From a virus: a DNA stretch of 25,970 nt. The translations under genes were made by a program, and so were the position numbers. Position 1 is the first letter of the stretch, and every line of letters begins with the position of its first letter. Under the pieces are notes generated by a model. The model worked only from the letters and a program-made list of their open reading frames with translations, searched no databases and was not told the origin of the DNA. The stretch is taken from positions 1 to 25,970 of IMG/VR virus record IMGVR_UViG_3300034375_000894; one strand, given 5' to 3'. This document shows, in pieces, positions 1 through 6,018 of the stretch.

Positions 1-164
1 GGTTTGTATTCTTTTTTCTTTTTGATATGATTTTGTGCTAGCTTATATCCATTCTTAAAAGCATTTTTATAAATTAATTTTTCTCTCTTAGATAAGTTAG
101 AATATTGACTAGCTTTCATTGCTAATCTAATCTCTTTAAAGATTTGTCTTTGCTTTGAAGTCAT
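1..164 (-). CDS. Hypothetical basic small protein, 3' end outside window
   Basis: The minus-strand frame opens at ATG 164-162 and reads 54 codons, MTSKQRQIFKEIRL onwards, to the window edge without a stop. A GGGG-containing Shine-Dalgarno-like stretch lies just upstream (166-172). The product is Lys-rich, with predicted helices and a poly-Lys segment near the visible end. It is the last gene seen in the leftward operon that starts with the exonuclease gene at 2806. No family is recognised. It was too short to stand out by length, so the call rests on the start, the ribosome site, operon direction and codon use similar to its neighbours. Confidence 0.6.
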   Translation of the reverse strand, partial: MTSKQRQIFKEIRLAMKASQYSNLSKREKLIYKNAFKNGYKLAQNHIKKKKEYK

Positions 165-211
165 TAATCCCCTACAGCCTTTCTTTGTTTTTTTTAAATT
201 TGAACTAACGA

Positions 212-391
212 TTAAGCGTTAGCTCTTTTAGCTTCTGCGTTTTCAATCTTGACAATCTTACTCCAATGCTTCGGTATTCTTTTGAAAGCATTGTAAGTTT
301 TAAGACACTGACCTTTATCTTCATGCTTTAAGATAAGTTCAAAGTCTTTTTTAAGTTTGTCATATTGACGAACTTTGCTGTTGCTTTTCAT
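212..391 (-). CDS. Hypothetical 59-residue basic protein
   Basis: The ORF starts at ATG 391-389, directly preceded by a near-perfect Shine-Dalgarno (AGGAGAAGG, 392-400), and ends at TAA 214-212. The protein begins MKSNSKVRQYDKLKKDFEL and contains a short motif, FKRIPKHWSKIVKIE, in its second half. It overlaps the end of the upstream gene (360-554) by 32 bases, so the ribosome site lies inside that gene and translation is probably coupled. The function is unknown. The high Lys/Arg content could mean nucleic-acid contact, but nothing diagnostic is present. Confidence 0.6.
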   Translation of the reverse strand: MKSNSKVRQYDKLKKDFELILKHEDKGQCLKTYNAFKRIPKHWSKIVKIENAEAKRANA

Positions 392-554
392 CCTTCTCCT
401 TTTTTACTTTTGTAAAATCTAATTTTACATTTTCGATCTTACATTCTACAACTTCACCCTGTGCGTTGGGGTCTGCAGCTTTCTTTACATCATCAAATCT
501 TTCAACAAGTTGGAAACTTGCCTCGCCAGATTTAATTCGTATATATTTAGTCAT
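360..554 (-). CDS. Hypothetical 64-residue protein of the leftward early operon
   Basis: The start codon at 554-552 abuts the stop of the upstream DUF6378-like gene with no gap and is preceded by AAAGGA. The product begins MTKYIRIKSGEASFQLVERF and ends in a hydrophilic tail of Lys, Glu, Gln and Ser. The N-terminal half looks like a small beta-rich fold; the tail is probably disordered. Its last 32 bases are shared with the next gene (212-391). No family is recognised. Tight packing in the operon is the main support that it is expressed. Confidence 0.6.
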   Translation of the reverse strand: MTKYIRIKSGEASFQLVERFDDVKKAADPNAQGEVVECKIENVKLDFTKVKKEKDEKQQQSSSI

Positions 555-845
555 TTAATCCTTTTTGTCTATACTTAATTTATGTAGTTCTTTAGCCATT
601 TTTGAGTATATCTCAAGGTCATCATAGTTATCTGCCTTGTATTTTCTAGTTGTTCTATATAATTTTAAACCCATCATAAGCTGACCTACCTCGTATGGTT
701 CTATATCATCCTTTAATTTGTCATGCAGTATAACATTGAATATGACAGAGATCAGCCTAAAGTTTTCCTTAAAGTCGCCATAATCCTCTTGCCGATCTTC
801 CATGATCTTTTTTAAAATCTTATCTGATAAATCTATTGTCGTCAT
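555..845 (-). CDS. DUF6378-like phage protein
   Basis: From ATG 845-843 the protein reads MTTIDLSDKILKKIMEDRQE. It has the pattern I associate with phage DUF6378 proteins: an R-x-E-x-Y-G-D-x-x-x-N-F-x-x-I segment near residue 20, a middle segment ending in GQLMMGLKLYR near residue 60, then DNYDDLEIYSKMAKEL. This is a small all-helical family of unknown role, common in phage early regions. The frame can be extended upstream to a TTG at 872, but that start would lie inside a predicted RNA stem-loop (854-915), so I prefer the ATG. Neither start has an obvious Shine-Dalgarno, which is unusual among these genes. Confidence 0.65.
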   Translation of the reverse strand: MTTIDLSDKILKKIMEDRQEDYGDFKENFRLISVIFNVILHDKLKDDIEPYEVGQLMMGLKLYRTTRKYKADNYDDLEIYSKMAKELHKLSIDKKD

Positions 846-853
846 AGTTAGGG

Positions 854-915
854 GATGAGGTAGGGAAAACAACTAAAAAGGCAGAAAGGGATGCCAAATA
901 AAAACCCCACCTCAT
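854..915 (-). promoter_or_regulatory. Predicted 12-bp RNA stem just upstream of the DUF6378-like gene
   Basis: On the leftward transcript GATGAGGTGGGG (915-904) can pair with CCCTACCTCATC (865-854) over 12 base pairs, including one G-U pair, closing a loop of 38 nt. The stem ends 8 nt before the ATG at 845, a gene with no visible Shine-Dalgarno. It also covers the gap after the preceding gene (stop at 939). There is no U-run after it, so it is unlikely to be an ordinary terminator. It may act in translation control or RNA processing. The pairing is seen in the sequence; the role is inferred. Confidence 0.45.
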
Positions 916-938
916 CGAAAAGTATCTAACGATACTTA

Positions 939-1232
939 CTATCTTTTAGCATAATAGCTTGGTTTTGCATAATCTTTTTTCGGTGCAAAACTTGGTGATC
1001 CACCACCAGATGATCCTGATTTAGACTTATCATTTGCTCTAAGTCTTATGGTAATCATACCACTTTCATCATCCCATCCAGCTTGGTTGTGCCAAGTTTC
1101 TCCTATCTTAACACCAACACGCCAATCTTTATCGGGTGGAGAATCTTGATTTGGTGGACCAACCCAATCAGGTTGCTCTGGTGCGCTCTTCTTTTCGTTT
1201 CTTACTAGCTTAATATATATATCATCAGCCAT
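939..1232 (-). CDS. Hypothetical protein of the recombination operon, disordered tail
   Basis: This 97-residue protein begins MADDIYIKLVRNEKKS. It has a central beta-rich segment with WRVGVKIGETWHNQAGW (about residues 37-53) and MITIRLRAND (59-68), then a Gly/Ser-rich linker and a basic, Tyr-rich tail ending in YAKR. The start is preceded by GGAG at good spacing and overlaps the stop of the annealing-protein gene by 8 bases, so the two are translationally coupled. The layout (compact beta domain, flexible linker, short tail) resembles single-strand-binding accessory proteins, but the tail is basic rather than acidic and I do not recognise the family. Unknown function; possible DNA partner of the annealing protein. 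Confidence 0.7.
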   Translation of the reverse strand: MADDIYIKLVRNEKKSAPEQPDWVGPPNQDSPPDKDWRVGVKIGETWHNQAGWDDESGMITIRLRANDKSKSGSSGGGSPSFAPKKDYAKPSYYAKR

Positions 1233-1911
1233 TTGTTATTACTCCTTGGTTTAGTTTTGTCTCTTGAGTTTCATACAAATCAGTTATCTGTCTGTACTCT
1301 CGAAGAGACTTATTATTAGAGCTGAATAAATCTGAGTTATTTTTTTTCCATTGTCTCAGAGCGTAGATGTCATCTATTTTTTGGATGTCACCTTTTATTC
1401 TACCCATATCAAGCTGATCCATGTCGAGCTTAATATTCTTTTTTCCATTTGTTTTTGGAATTTGTTTTTCTTGAGGCTGTGAAAATTCTTGTTTCATTTG
1501 TTCAACATATTTACTGTCATCAAACTTACCTAAGAATACATCAGCACTCATACCTAGATGACTAAATGCTTTTGTCATAGCATCTGTCATAGCTTTCTTT
1601 GGTGCTTCATCATCAAGTTTACTGTTAGCTTTATATAAATTTTGTACTGAACAAACAGGACCATACTCATGCCATTCGTTAGTGAAATATTTTATAGTTA
1701 CTTCTGCAAATACTAATCCATCTACATATTTATAATCTACTTTGTATTTCCAACCCAAACCTACTGGACCAAACATATCTGTCATAGATTGTATTTGATA
1801 CATAGGATCAATACTGGTTATTTTTTTACCATAACTACTTGGTACTAACCTTGTATATTGTGGATTTGTTTTACTTAATGTTTCCCATATCTTCATATTT
1901 TTATTTTGCAT
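1225..1911 (-). CDS. Single-strand DNA annealing protein, Rad52/ERF-like
   Basis: The 228-residue protein probably anneals complementary single strands during phage recombination, acting on the product of the exonuclease encoded just upstream. Residues about 40-135 carry the family pattern: a GPVGLGWKYKV segment, beta strands, then a D-E-A-P-K-K-A-x-T-D-A-x-T-K-A helix followed by FSHLGMSADVFLG and FDDSKYV. I know this block from phage annealing proteins of the Rad52/Sak and ERF-like groups; which group is uncertain. The C-terminal 90 residues are charged and probably flexible. The gene overlaps the exonuclease end by 11 bases. A second ATG at 1896 is possible, with GGGGG upstream of both. 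Confidence 0.7.
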   Translation of the reverse strand: MQNKNMKIWETLSKTNPQYTRLVPSSYGKKITSIDPMYQIQSMTDMFGPVGLGWKYKVDYKYVDGLVFAEVTIKYFTNEWHEYGPVCSVQNLYKANSKLDDEAPKKAMTDAMTKAFSHLGMSADVFLGKFDDSKYVEQMKQEFSQPQEKQIPKTNGKKNIKLDMDQLDMGRIKGDIQKIDDIYALRQWKKNNSDLFSSNNKSLREYRQITDLYETQETKLNQGVITNG

Positions 1912-2806
1912 TTAACCCCCATAGTTGTTTTATTGTTTGTCTTTGTTTGTCTGTTAGATTTTTATAGTGAAAGAAATGATTGAGGTCTGGCTCTTCTGTT
2001 AGCTCTGCTAGTTCAGATAAATTACCTTTGCAATATATAATCATCTGCTCCCATCTATAAATTTTTTTTGTCATCAAGTTGTATTGATATTCTAAATGAT
2101 CGGCTTTCATCTTCTCATGTGTGTCATCAAAGATTAAGTAATCTGTTTCATTTGCCAAACCTAAAAATGGTTTCTTCCCGGTACACTTCCAATAAAAAGC
2201 TACTTGTTTCCAATAACCATCAAAGATTAAATTTTCTCCTAGTTCTTGTTCCTTCCAATAATATTCATTTTTGTTTTGTCTCTTTTTACAATTACTAGGT
2301 TTAACTTTTAACTCTAAAAATTTTTTATTACTTTCATAATCTATACGACCTATAATATCGTGTATTAAATCTTTTGGTTTATTAACTACATATCTTTCGG
2401 CTGCAGTTTTTTCATCTTTAAAAATTTGTTTGTATAGTTTTTTTATTTGTTCAATAATCTTATGTGAAAGCTCATCTATATTATCTCTAGCAAACTTATC
2501 TTTCTCATCTACCGGATCATACTTATTAATATCATCAAGCTCTTGTTTATATATTTCATTATAATCTCTGTTATCTATTTTAATTTTCTTATCTTTGAAG
2601 AATCTATATTCACATAATAATCTTTGAGCTGTGTTGTTGGTAAGGTTTCCAATTCTAGGCTTATAGTTCATCAAGAACCCATCTCTTTCTTGAGGAGTAT
2701 GATAACCATAGTTAGTAATAAATTTAGCCAAAGGCTGATCTGAGCTTGAAGGCGACCAATGATCAAAGCCTTGACCACCATTAATATTTGAAAAGTATTC
2801 TTTCAT
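1901..2806 (-). CDS. PD-(D/E)XK exonuclease, RecB/Cas4-like
   Basis: The 301-residue protein shows the catalytic signature of PD-(D/E)XK exonucleases. GRID places Asp156, ELK gives Glu165 and Lys167, and YWKQVAFYW supplies the Gln201-x3-Tyr205 motif typical of RecB/lambda-exonuclease-like members. It probably resects double-stranded ends for the downstream annealing protein, forming a Red-like pair. It is the first gene of the leftward operon. Its ATG at 2806 lies only a few bases after the predicted transcription start, so the mRNA may be almost leaderless, and no Shine-Dalgarno is present. N-terminal residues 1-110 are mostly helical and variable. The nuclease call is firm; polarity and exact family are not. 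Confidence 0.75.
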   Translation of the reverse strand: MKEYFSNINGGQGFDHWSPSSSDQPLAKFITNYGYHTPQERDGFLMNYKPRIGNLTNNTAQRLLCEYRFFKDKKIKIDNRDYNEIYKQELDDINKYDPVDEKDKFARDNIDELSHKIIEQIKKLYKQIFKDEKTAAERYVVNKPKDLIHDIIGRIDYESNKKFLELKVKPSNCKKRQNKNEYYWKEQELGENLIFDGYWKQVAFYWKCTGKKPFLGLANETDYLIFDDTHEKMKADHLEYQYNLMTKKIYRWEQMIIYCKGNLSELAELTEEPDLNHFFHYKNLTDKQRQTIKQLWGLNAK

Positions 2807-2820
2807 AGTTGTTTGAAATT

Positions 2821-2848
2821 AATATAGTTATTTATACCAGTTTGTCTA
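2821..2848 (-). promoter_or_regulatory. Predicted sigma-70-like promoter for the recombination operon
   Basis: On the minus strand TAGACA (2848-2843) is followed after 16 bases by TATATT (2826-2821). The same TAGACA hexamer at similar spacing occurs twice in the plus-strand promoter region at 7200-7283, which supports a shared promoter type. Predicted transcription would begin only about 8 bases before the exonuclease start codon. Confidence 0.45.
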
Positions 2849-2872
2849 CTATTATTTTTTATTATTTTTTAC

Positions 2873-2900
2873 TTGCAATATATAACCTTTATGGTATCAG
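2873..2900 (+). promoter_or_regulatory. Predicted promoter with embedded operator upstream of the HTH gene
   Basis: TTGCAA (2873-2878) and TATCAG (2895-2900, with an extended TGG before it) are spaced 16 bases apart. The spacer holds the 12-base core AACCTTTATGGT (2884-2895). The identical core lies between the -35 and -10 boxes of the leftward promoter at 6423-6452. A site inside the spacer is a classical repressor position, and the next gene encodes a Cro/CI-like protein, so autoregulation is likely. Confidence 0.5.
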
Positions 2901-2921
2901 CAAGTTTCACGAAAGGAGTTT

Positions 2922-3143
2922 ATGAAATTATCAGATTGGATCAAAGAGAATAAATTAAGTTATTCTCAAGCCGCCAATAAATTTGGCATCATTAATATAA
3001 ATCCTGCCACCAATGTTCAACGCTACGCCAAAGGTGAAAGGATACCACACCCTAAAGTAATGTTAAAAATATTTAAGGCAACAAATAAAAAAGTACAACC
3101 TAATGATTTCTATGAAGAATACTGGCAAAGAGAAGAAGTTTAA
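2922..3143 (+). CDS. Cro/CI-like helix-turn-helix regulator
   Basis: The 73-residue protein matches the lambda-repressor-like HTH layout. MKLSDWIKENKLSYSQAANK gives helices 1-2, FGI-x-NPATNVQRYAKGER (about 21-40) is the recognition region, and IPHPKVMLKIFKAT (41-54) gives the following helix, ending with VQPNDFYEEY as in many phage Cro-like proteins. GAAAGGAG lies just upstream of the ATG. It is the first gene of the rightward early operon and sits next to a divergent promoter pair. It probably controls the early switch by binding the AACCTTTATGGT-type sites. The target is inferred; the fold is well supported. Confidence 0.85.
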   Translation: MKLSDWIKENKLSYSQAANKFGIININPATNVQRYAKGERIPHPKVMLKIFKATNKKVQPNDFYEEYWQREEV

Positions 3144-3384
3144 ATATAAACGAGTGCGTTTGTATTGGCAAGATATTGTCAGCAATTCGGAATGGATGAC
3201 GCTTGATAAAGCAAAGGACCAAACATTTAGTTGGTGTGAAGATACCGGCTACTTGTTACATAAAGATCCTAAGAAAGTTATCATCTTTGCTTCGCATAGC
3301 TTTGATGATGATGGTTCACTCACAGTTGGTAACACTACAGTATACCCAAGATCAGTTGTTAAAAAGATAGAGGTATTAAAATGA
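3103..3384 (+). CDS. Conserved phage hypothetical protein (LYWQDIV type)
   Basis: The 93-residue protein contains VRLYWQDIVSNSEWMTLDKA (about 18-37), then WCEDTGYLLHKDPKKVIIFA, an acidic DDDGSL turn and TTVYPRSVVKKIEVL at the end. I recall this pattern from many phage genomes, where it has no assigned function; it looks like a small beta-barrel. The start is uncertain: ATG 3103 and ATG 3112 are both inside the HTH gene end and lack a Shine-Dalgarno, so translation probably depends on coupling. The stop overlaps the next start in an ATGA arrangement. Confidence 0.75.
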   Translation: MISMKNTGKEKKFKYKRVRLYWQDIVSNSEWMTLDKAKDQTFSWCEDTGYLLHKDPKKVIIFASHSFDDDGSLTVGNTTVYPRSVVKKIEVLK

Positions 3385-3578
3385 CAAACTCTAAAATATT
3401 TGATGAGATTGGATGTCCTGATGATTTAAAGGAATGTAATAGAGAACTTAAACGAGCCAAGAAATATATCAAAAAGCAATCAGATATAATTTTTGCTCTT
3501 GAAAAAGAAATACAATTAAACAATTATGAAATAAAAACACTAAAGGAAAGGTCTAAAAATGAAAGAGGAAAACAATAA
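3381..3578 (+). CDS. Small coiled-coil hypothetical protein
   Basis: The 65-residue product has an N-terminal IFDEIGCPDDLKECNRELK segment and then a continuous charged helix with heptad-like spacing (about residues 17-58), probably a short coiled coil. Its ATG overlaps the previous stop (ATGA) and is preceded by GAGG; its end overlaps the next gene by 20 bases. The position in the early operon suggests a takeover or replication accessory role, but nothing identifies it. Confidence 0.7.
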   Translation: MTNSKIFDEIGCPDDLKECNRELKRAKKYIKKQSDIIFALEKEIQLNNYEIKTLKERSKNERGKQ

Positions 3579-4284
3579 AGAATATGTATATTTTATTAAG
3601 TTAAATCCAAATATTAATACAGGATATAATCAATATAACTATGTTAAAATTGGTAAAAGTAACTCTATTGATGGAATTAAAAGAAGAATATCTAGTTTAC
3701 AAGTAGGATCTCCATTTAAACTTAACTTCTTAGGTTATCTTGAAGGATCGGAAAAATATTTTCACGATTACTTTCATGCTTGTAGAGTACAGGGGGAATG
3801 GTTTATTTATGATACGATAGCAGAAAAAATTAAGTCATACAATTTATGTAAATTTGATAAACCTATAAAAGAAAAAAGTTATATTCCTCTTGATATAAGT
3901 ATAAGAAAAACATTTAACAACGATCAATTAGTTCGCTTTATAAGTAGATCATTAAAAAGATTATTTGTTTTATATGATGTTGAATGTAAGCGTAGAAAAG
4001 AAATAACAGATGATTATTTTGGTTCTACAATAAATGCGGGTGACAGATATTTTAACATTAAAGATGAGCCTTATCAATGGAATGGAATTAAATTAACTAT
4101 TTCTAATGCTTATAAAATATACTGTATATTTAAGAGCATGATATATATGCGTAATACCAAATTTTATTACGATAAAAGACATCTTCATGTTGAAGATTCT
4201 TTGAATGAACTAAAAAAAAATTGGAGTAAAGATTTTCAATCTGTTATATTTGATGAAAAAACTAATGAGGTAATCAATGGCTAG
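3559..4284 (+). CDS. T5orf172/GIY-YIG-type domain protein
   Basis: Residues about 9-85 match the T5orf172 (MUG113-related) branch of the GIY-YIG superfamily. EYVYFIK corresponds to the GIY strand, YVKIGKS (28-34) to the YIG strand, KRRISSLQVGSP supplies the conserved Arg helix, and EKYFHDYFHACRVQGEWF gives the H-x-x-F and GEWF segments. Members are putative nucleases or DNA-binding domains of phages. The C-terminal part (90-241), rich in aromatic and basic residues, is not recognised. The start overlaps the preceding gene by 20 bases and follows AAAGGAAAGG. Base composition is even more AT-rich than in the neighbouring genes, which may indicate separate acquisition. Confidence 0.7.
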   Translation: MKEENNKEYVYFIKLNPNINTGYNQYNYVKIGKSNSIDGIKRRISSLQVGSPFKLNFLGYLEGSEKYFHDYFHACRVQGEWFIYDTIAEKIKSYNLCKFDKPIKEKSYIPLDISIRKTFNNDQLVRFISRSLKRLFVLYDVECKRRKEITDDYFGSTINAGDRYFNIKDEPYQWNGIKLTISNAYKIYCIFKSMIYMRNTKFYYDKRHLHVEDSLNELKKNWSKDFQSVIFDEKTNEVING

Positions 4285-4657
4285 ATGGACCTACGCATTT
4301 AGCAATGGGAAATATAACGATTGGCACAGACAACACCCAAATTTGGCTGGTATTGATATAGATTTTATTGAAGTTTGTCCCCACTGCCTAGAACCTTTGG
4401 CAGTTAAGGAGACTTGCTATGACAAGGGACAGAAATGGAAAGCTACAACGCTTACAAAGAGGGTCGCAGAGGCTCTTAGAGTACCCGGATTTTTAGTTTT
4501 CTATACTCCTTTGGGGGTTGATATGAAATTTAGGATCAAACGTATTACAGAGCCTGTGAGTGAGATATATGAGATGACTTCAGACCAATGGTTAGCTTAT
4601 TTATATGAGCTACATAAGGAACATAGGAGGTGTTGCAAAGATGCAACAGAAGTATGA
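4277..4657 (+). CDS. CxxC protein, possible PD-(D/E)XK-like nuclease
   Basis: The 126-residue protein begins MARWTYAFSNGKYNDWHRQH. The core reads GIDIDFIEVCPHCLEPLAVKE (about 25-45), followed by a conserved-looking YDKGQKWKATT and a hydrophobic strand FLVFYTP. The D-x-D-x-x-E-x-C-x-x-C-x-E-P-L-x-x-x-E arrangement resembles a small nuclease core with a zinc knuckle (Cys34, Cys37). I have seen similar proteins in phage genomes without a function. GAGG precedes the ATG, and the start overlaps the upstream gene by 8 bases. The nuclease idea is inference from the acidic pattern only. Confidence 0.7.
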   Translation: MARWTYAFSNGKYNDWHRQHPNLAGIDIDFIEVCPHCLEPLAVKETCYDKGQKWKATTLTKRVAEALRVPGFLVFYTPLGVDMKFRIKRITEPVSEIYEMTSDQWLAYLYELHKEHRRCCKDATEV

Positions 4658-5351
4658 GCCTCACATAAGGGTTAAGTTCTCGCTATTTGATAGTCCCCAG
4701 TTTAGAAACATTCCAAACAAGCACCGAGCTTACTGCTATTTGGTATTCATTTGTTTGCTAAAGTTCGCTAACTCTAAAACGCTGACTTGTTACCCACGCC
4801 AAGCCACCCTATCTAATATGACAGGTCTTAGTCGAAGCACTATATTTAGGACCACTGAATTGTTAGAGAGATCAAAAATTATTACAAAAAAACGCCAGAA
4901 GTCTACAACATTATATACCATTAATAAAGATCATGTTGTGTCTACAAGAAACTATGATGTGTCTACAGGACACATGGGTAGTGTCTACAGGACTAATATT
5001 AGTAGAACTATCATTAAACAAACTAACATTAATAACTATATAAAAGTTTTGGCAGAAGGTGGTAGCGATAAAGATACAATCTTAACAAAGTTAGCGTCTA
5101 AGTTTACAGTTCAAGAACTCAATGATGCTATCAAGGATAATGATAACCCTTATCTATGTAAACAGGCTTTACAAATAAAGGACCAAGAACAAGTGAAGTA
5201 TGTCTCAAAAGATGTTATAAATAAGGCGGTAGATGATGTCCGAAAAAAGACAAACTACTTTTATAAAGATAAGGTATACAAGAATAAGAGGGATCATGGC
5301 AGGATTTCAGCAACGAAAAGTTTTTTGTCAAAGTTTGACAAGAAGAAGTAA
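4641..5351 (+). CDS. Winged-helix replication-initiator-like protein
   Basis: I start it at ATG 4641 because AGGAGG (4625-4630) lies 10 bases upstream; a longer frame from 4605 has no such site. Residues about 20-95 form a winged helix of the HTH_36 type. CYPRQATLSNMTGLSRSTIF (50-69) is the HTH, RTTELLERSKIITKKRQKST is the recognition helix and wing, and LYTI is the final strand. Such proteins in phage early operons often initiate replication or regulate it. The middle, residues 85-118, is encoded by four GTCTACA repeats (see separate entry). The C-terminal third is lysine-rich and helical. The role as initiator is inferred; no helicase loader is seen next to it. Confidence 0.65.
   Translation: MQQKYEPHIRVKFSLFDSPQFRNIPNKHRAYCYLVFICLLKFANSKTLTCYPRQATLSNMTGLSRSTIFRTTELLERSKIITKKRQKSTTLYTINKDHVVSTRNYDVSTGHMGSVYRTNISRTIIKQTNINNYIKVLAEGGSDKDTILTKLASKFTVQELNDAIKDNDNPYLCKQALQIKDQEQVKYVSKDVINKAVDDVRKKTNYFYKDKVYKNKRDHGRISATKSFLSKFDKKK
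4899..4993 (+). repeat. Four GTCTACA direct repeats inside the winged-helix gene
   Basis: GTCTACA occurs at 4901, 4940, 4961 and 4983, giving intervals of 39, 21 and 22 bases. The last three extend to GTGTCTACARGA; copy 4959-4973 is also a dyad, GTGTC-TACAG-GACAC. The first three share one codon phase (coding for Ser-Thr), but the fourth is in another phase and codes for Val-Tyr-Arg. The conservation is therefore at the DNA level and not a protein repeat. Origins inside initiator genes are known from lambda O. Origin function here is inferred. Confidence 0.55.
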
Positions 5352-5718
5352 AAGACCATGCCAAGCAAAAGGATACCCAACTGCCAATGGTAAATATTTA
5401 TGTAGGTTTCATGGCGGTAATAATATAAAAGGATTTAACCAAAAGAACTATACTGATGACACAAGAATCAAAGCACTCTCAAAGCTCAAACAATTCAGAG
5501 ACAAGTCAAGAGAAGAAGTTGAACAATACTATTACAAAGAAGTCAAACCTAGAATTGGAACTACAGAAAGAAGTAGATACTATAGAAAATATGCTTATGC
5601 GAGGCGTAACTCTTTCAGAAATTTTAGAGGACAAAAAACTCTCTGTCTCACAGATGAGCTTACAAAAGTTCTATGCAATCTTAAAGAAAGACAAAGAACT
5701 CAATCACAAAATAGTTGA
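5296..5718 (+). CDS. HGG-motif Cys/His protein next to terminase small subunit
   Basis: The start is placed at ATG 5296, preceded by a GAGGG stretch; longer versions run into the winged-helix gene. Residues 1-45 read MAGFQQRKVFCQSLTRRSKR onwards, with Cys11, Cys22, Cys37 and His39, and the signature CRFHGG-x-x-x-x-G. This short family is common beside phage terminase genes and probably binds zinc; its function is unknown. The chain from about residue 55 (TDDTRIKALSKLKQFRDKS) still looks natural, but beyond about residue 85 it shares DNA with the terminase small subunit frame. The downstream half may be weakly constrained, or the true end may involve a frameshift. Confidence 0.6.
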   Translation: MAGFQQRKVFCQSLTRRSKRPCQAKGYPTANGKYLCRFHGGNNIKGFNQKNYTDDTRIKALSKLKQFRDKSREEVEQYYYKEVKPRIGTTERSRYYRKYAYARRNSFRNFRGQKTLCLTDELTKVLCNLKERQRTQSQNS

Positions 5719-5989
5719 AGCTAGAAAAATTGGTATCCAAACTTTAATTGATAAGTTGCTACAAATATTTCAGTATCAAGAAATTGAAAATCCTAATCAA
5801 ATCTTATGGGTGAGGGAAAAAACAAAGTTTATTACTTACCTAGCAGGAAAGCTGACCGATCTTTATTCTGACAATAAACCGATAAAGCAGAATATAGATC
5901 AGAAAATTTCTGTTTCGTGGCAAGATAGTCCCGATCTGATTGACTTAGACGCAGAAGAAGTTGTCGATAAAACAAACCCCTCGCCATAA
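5456..5989 (+). CDS. terS: Terminase small subunit-like protein
   Basis: Residues about 40-140 have the helical pattern of phage terminase small subunits. IENMLMRGVTLSEILEDKKL is the DNA-recognition helix-turn-helix region, followed by SLQKFYAILKKDKELNHKIV, IGIQTLIDKLLQIFQY, and WVREKTKFITYLAGKLTDLY, equivalent to the R-x-x-x-R-K-W-x-x-x-K-x-x-P-x-x-Y region. It would select viral DNA and load the large subunit encoded 2.5 kb downstream. The N-terminus is uncertain. ATG 5456 has no Shine-Dalgarno and gives a Ser/Asn/Lys-rich lead; TTG 5519 or ATG 5591 could be the real start. The 263-base overlap with the preceding gene is unusually long. Confidence 0.65.
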   Translation: MTQESKHSQSSNNSETSQEKKLNNTITKKSNLELELQKEVDTIENMLMRGVTLSEILEDKKLSVSQMSLQKFYAILKKDKELNHKIVEARKIGIQTLIDKLLQIFQYQEIENPNQILWVREKTKFITYLAGKLTDLYSDNKPIKQNIDQKISVSWQDSPDLIDLDAEEVVDKTNPSP

Positions 5990-6004
5990 TTAAATGGCAA
6001 AGGG
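5978..6004. terminator. Hairpin at the convergent end of two operons
   Basis: GCCAT (5983-5987) pairs with ATGGC (5994-5998) around a 6-base loop, extended by CCCT (5978-5981) with AGGG (6001-6004) across a small bulge. It contains the stop of the terminase small subunit gene and sits 15 bases before the stop of the leftward gene at 6019. Read leftward it is followed by GGTTTGTTTT, so it is best as a terminator for the leftward cassette; rightward the tail is weaker. Confidence 0.6.
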
Positions 6005-6018
6005 TAGTTAGTTCTAAT

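Noticed and set aside
555-872. TTG start at 872 for the DUF6378-like gene
   Set aside because: The added residues are not family-like and the codon lies inside a predicted stem-loop; ATG 845 fits better.
2068-2298. Plus-strand frame of 76 codons
   Set aside because: Lies wholly opposite the exonuclease gene, has no ribosome site and an unlikely Ser/Leu/His composition.
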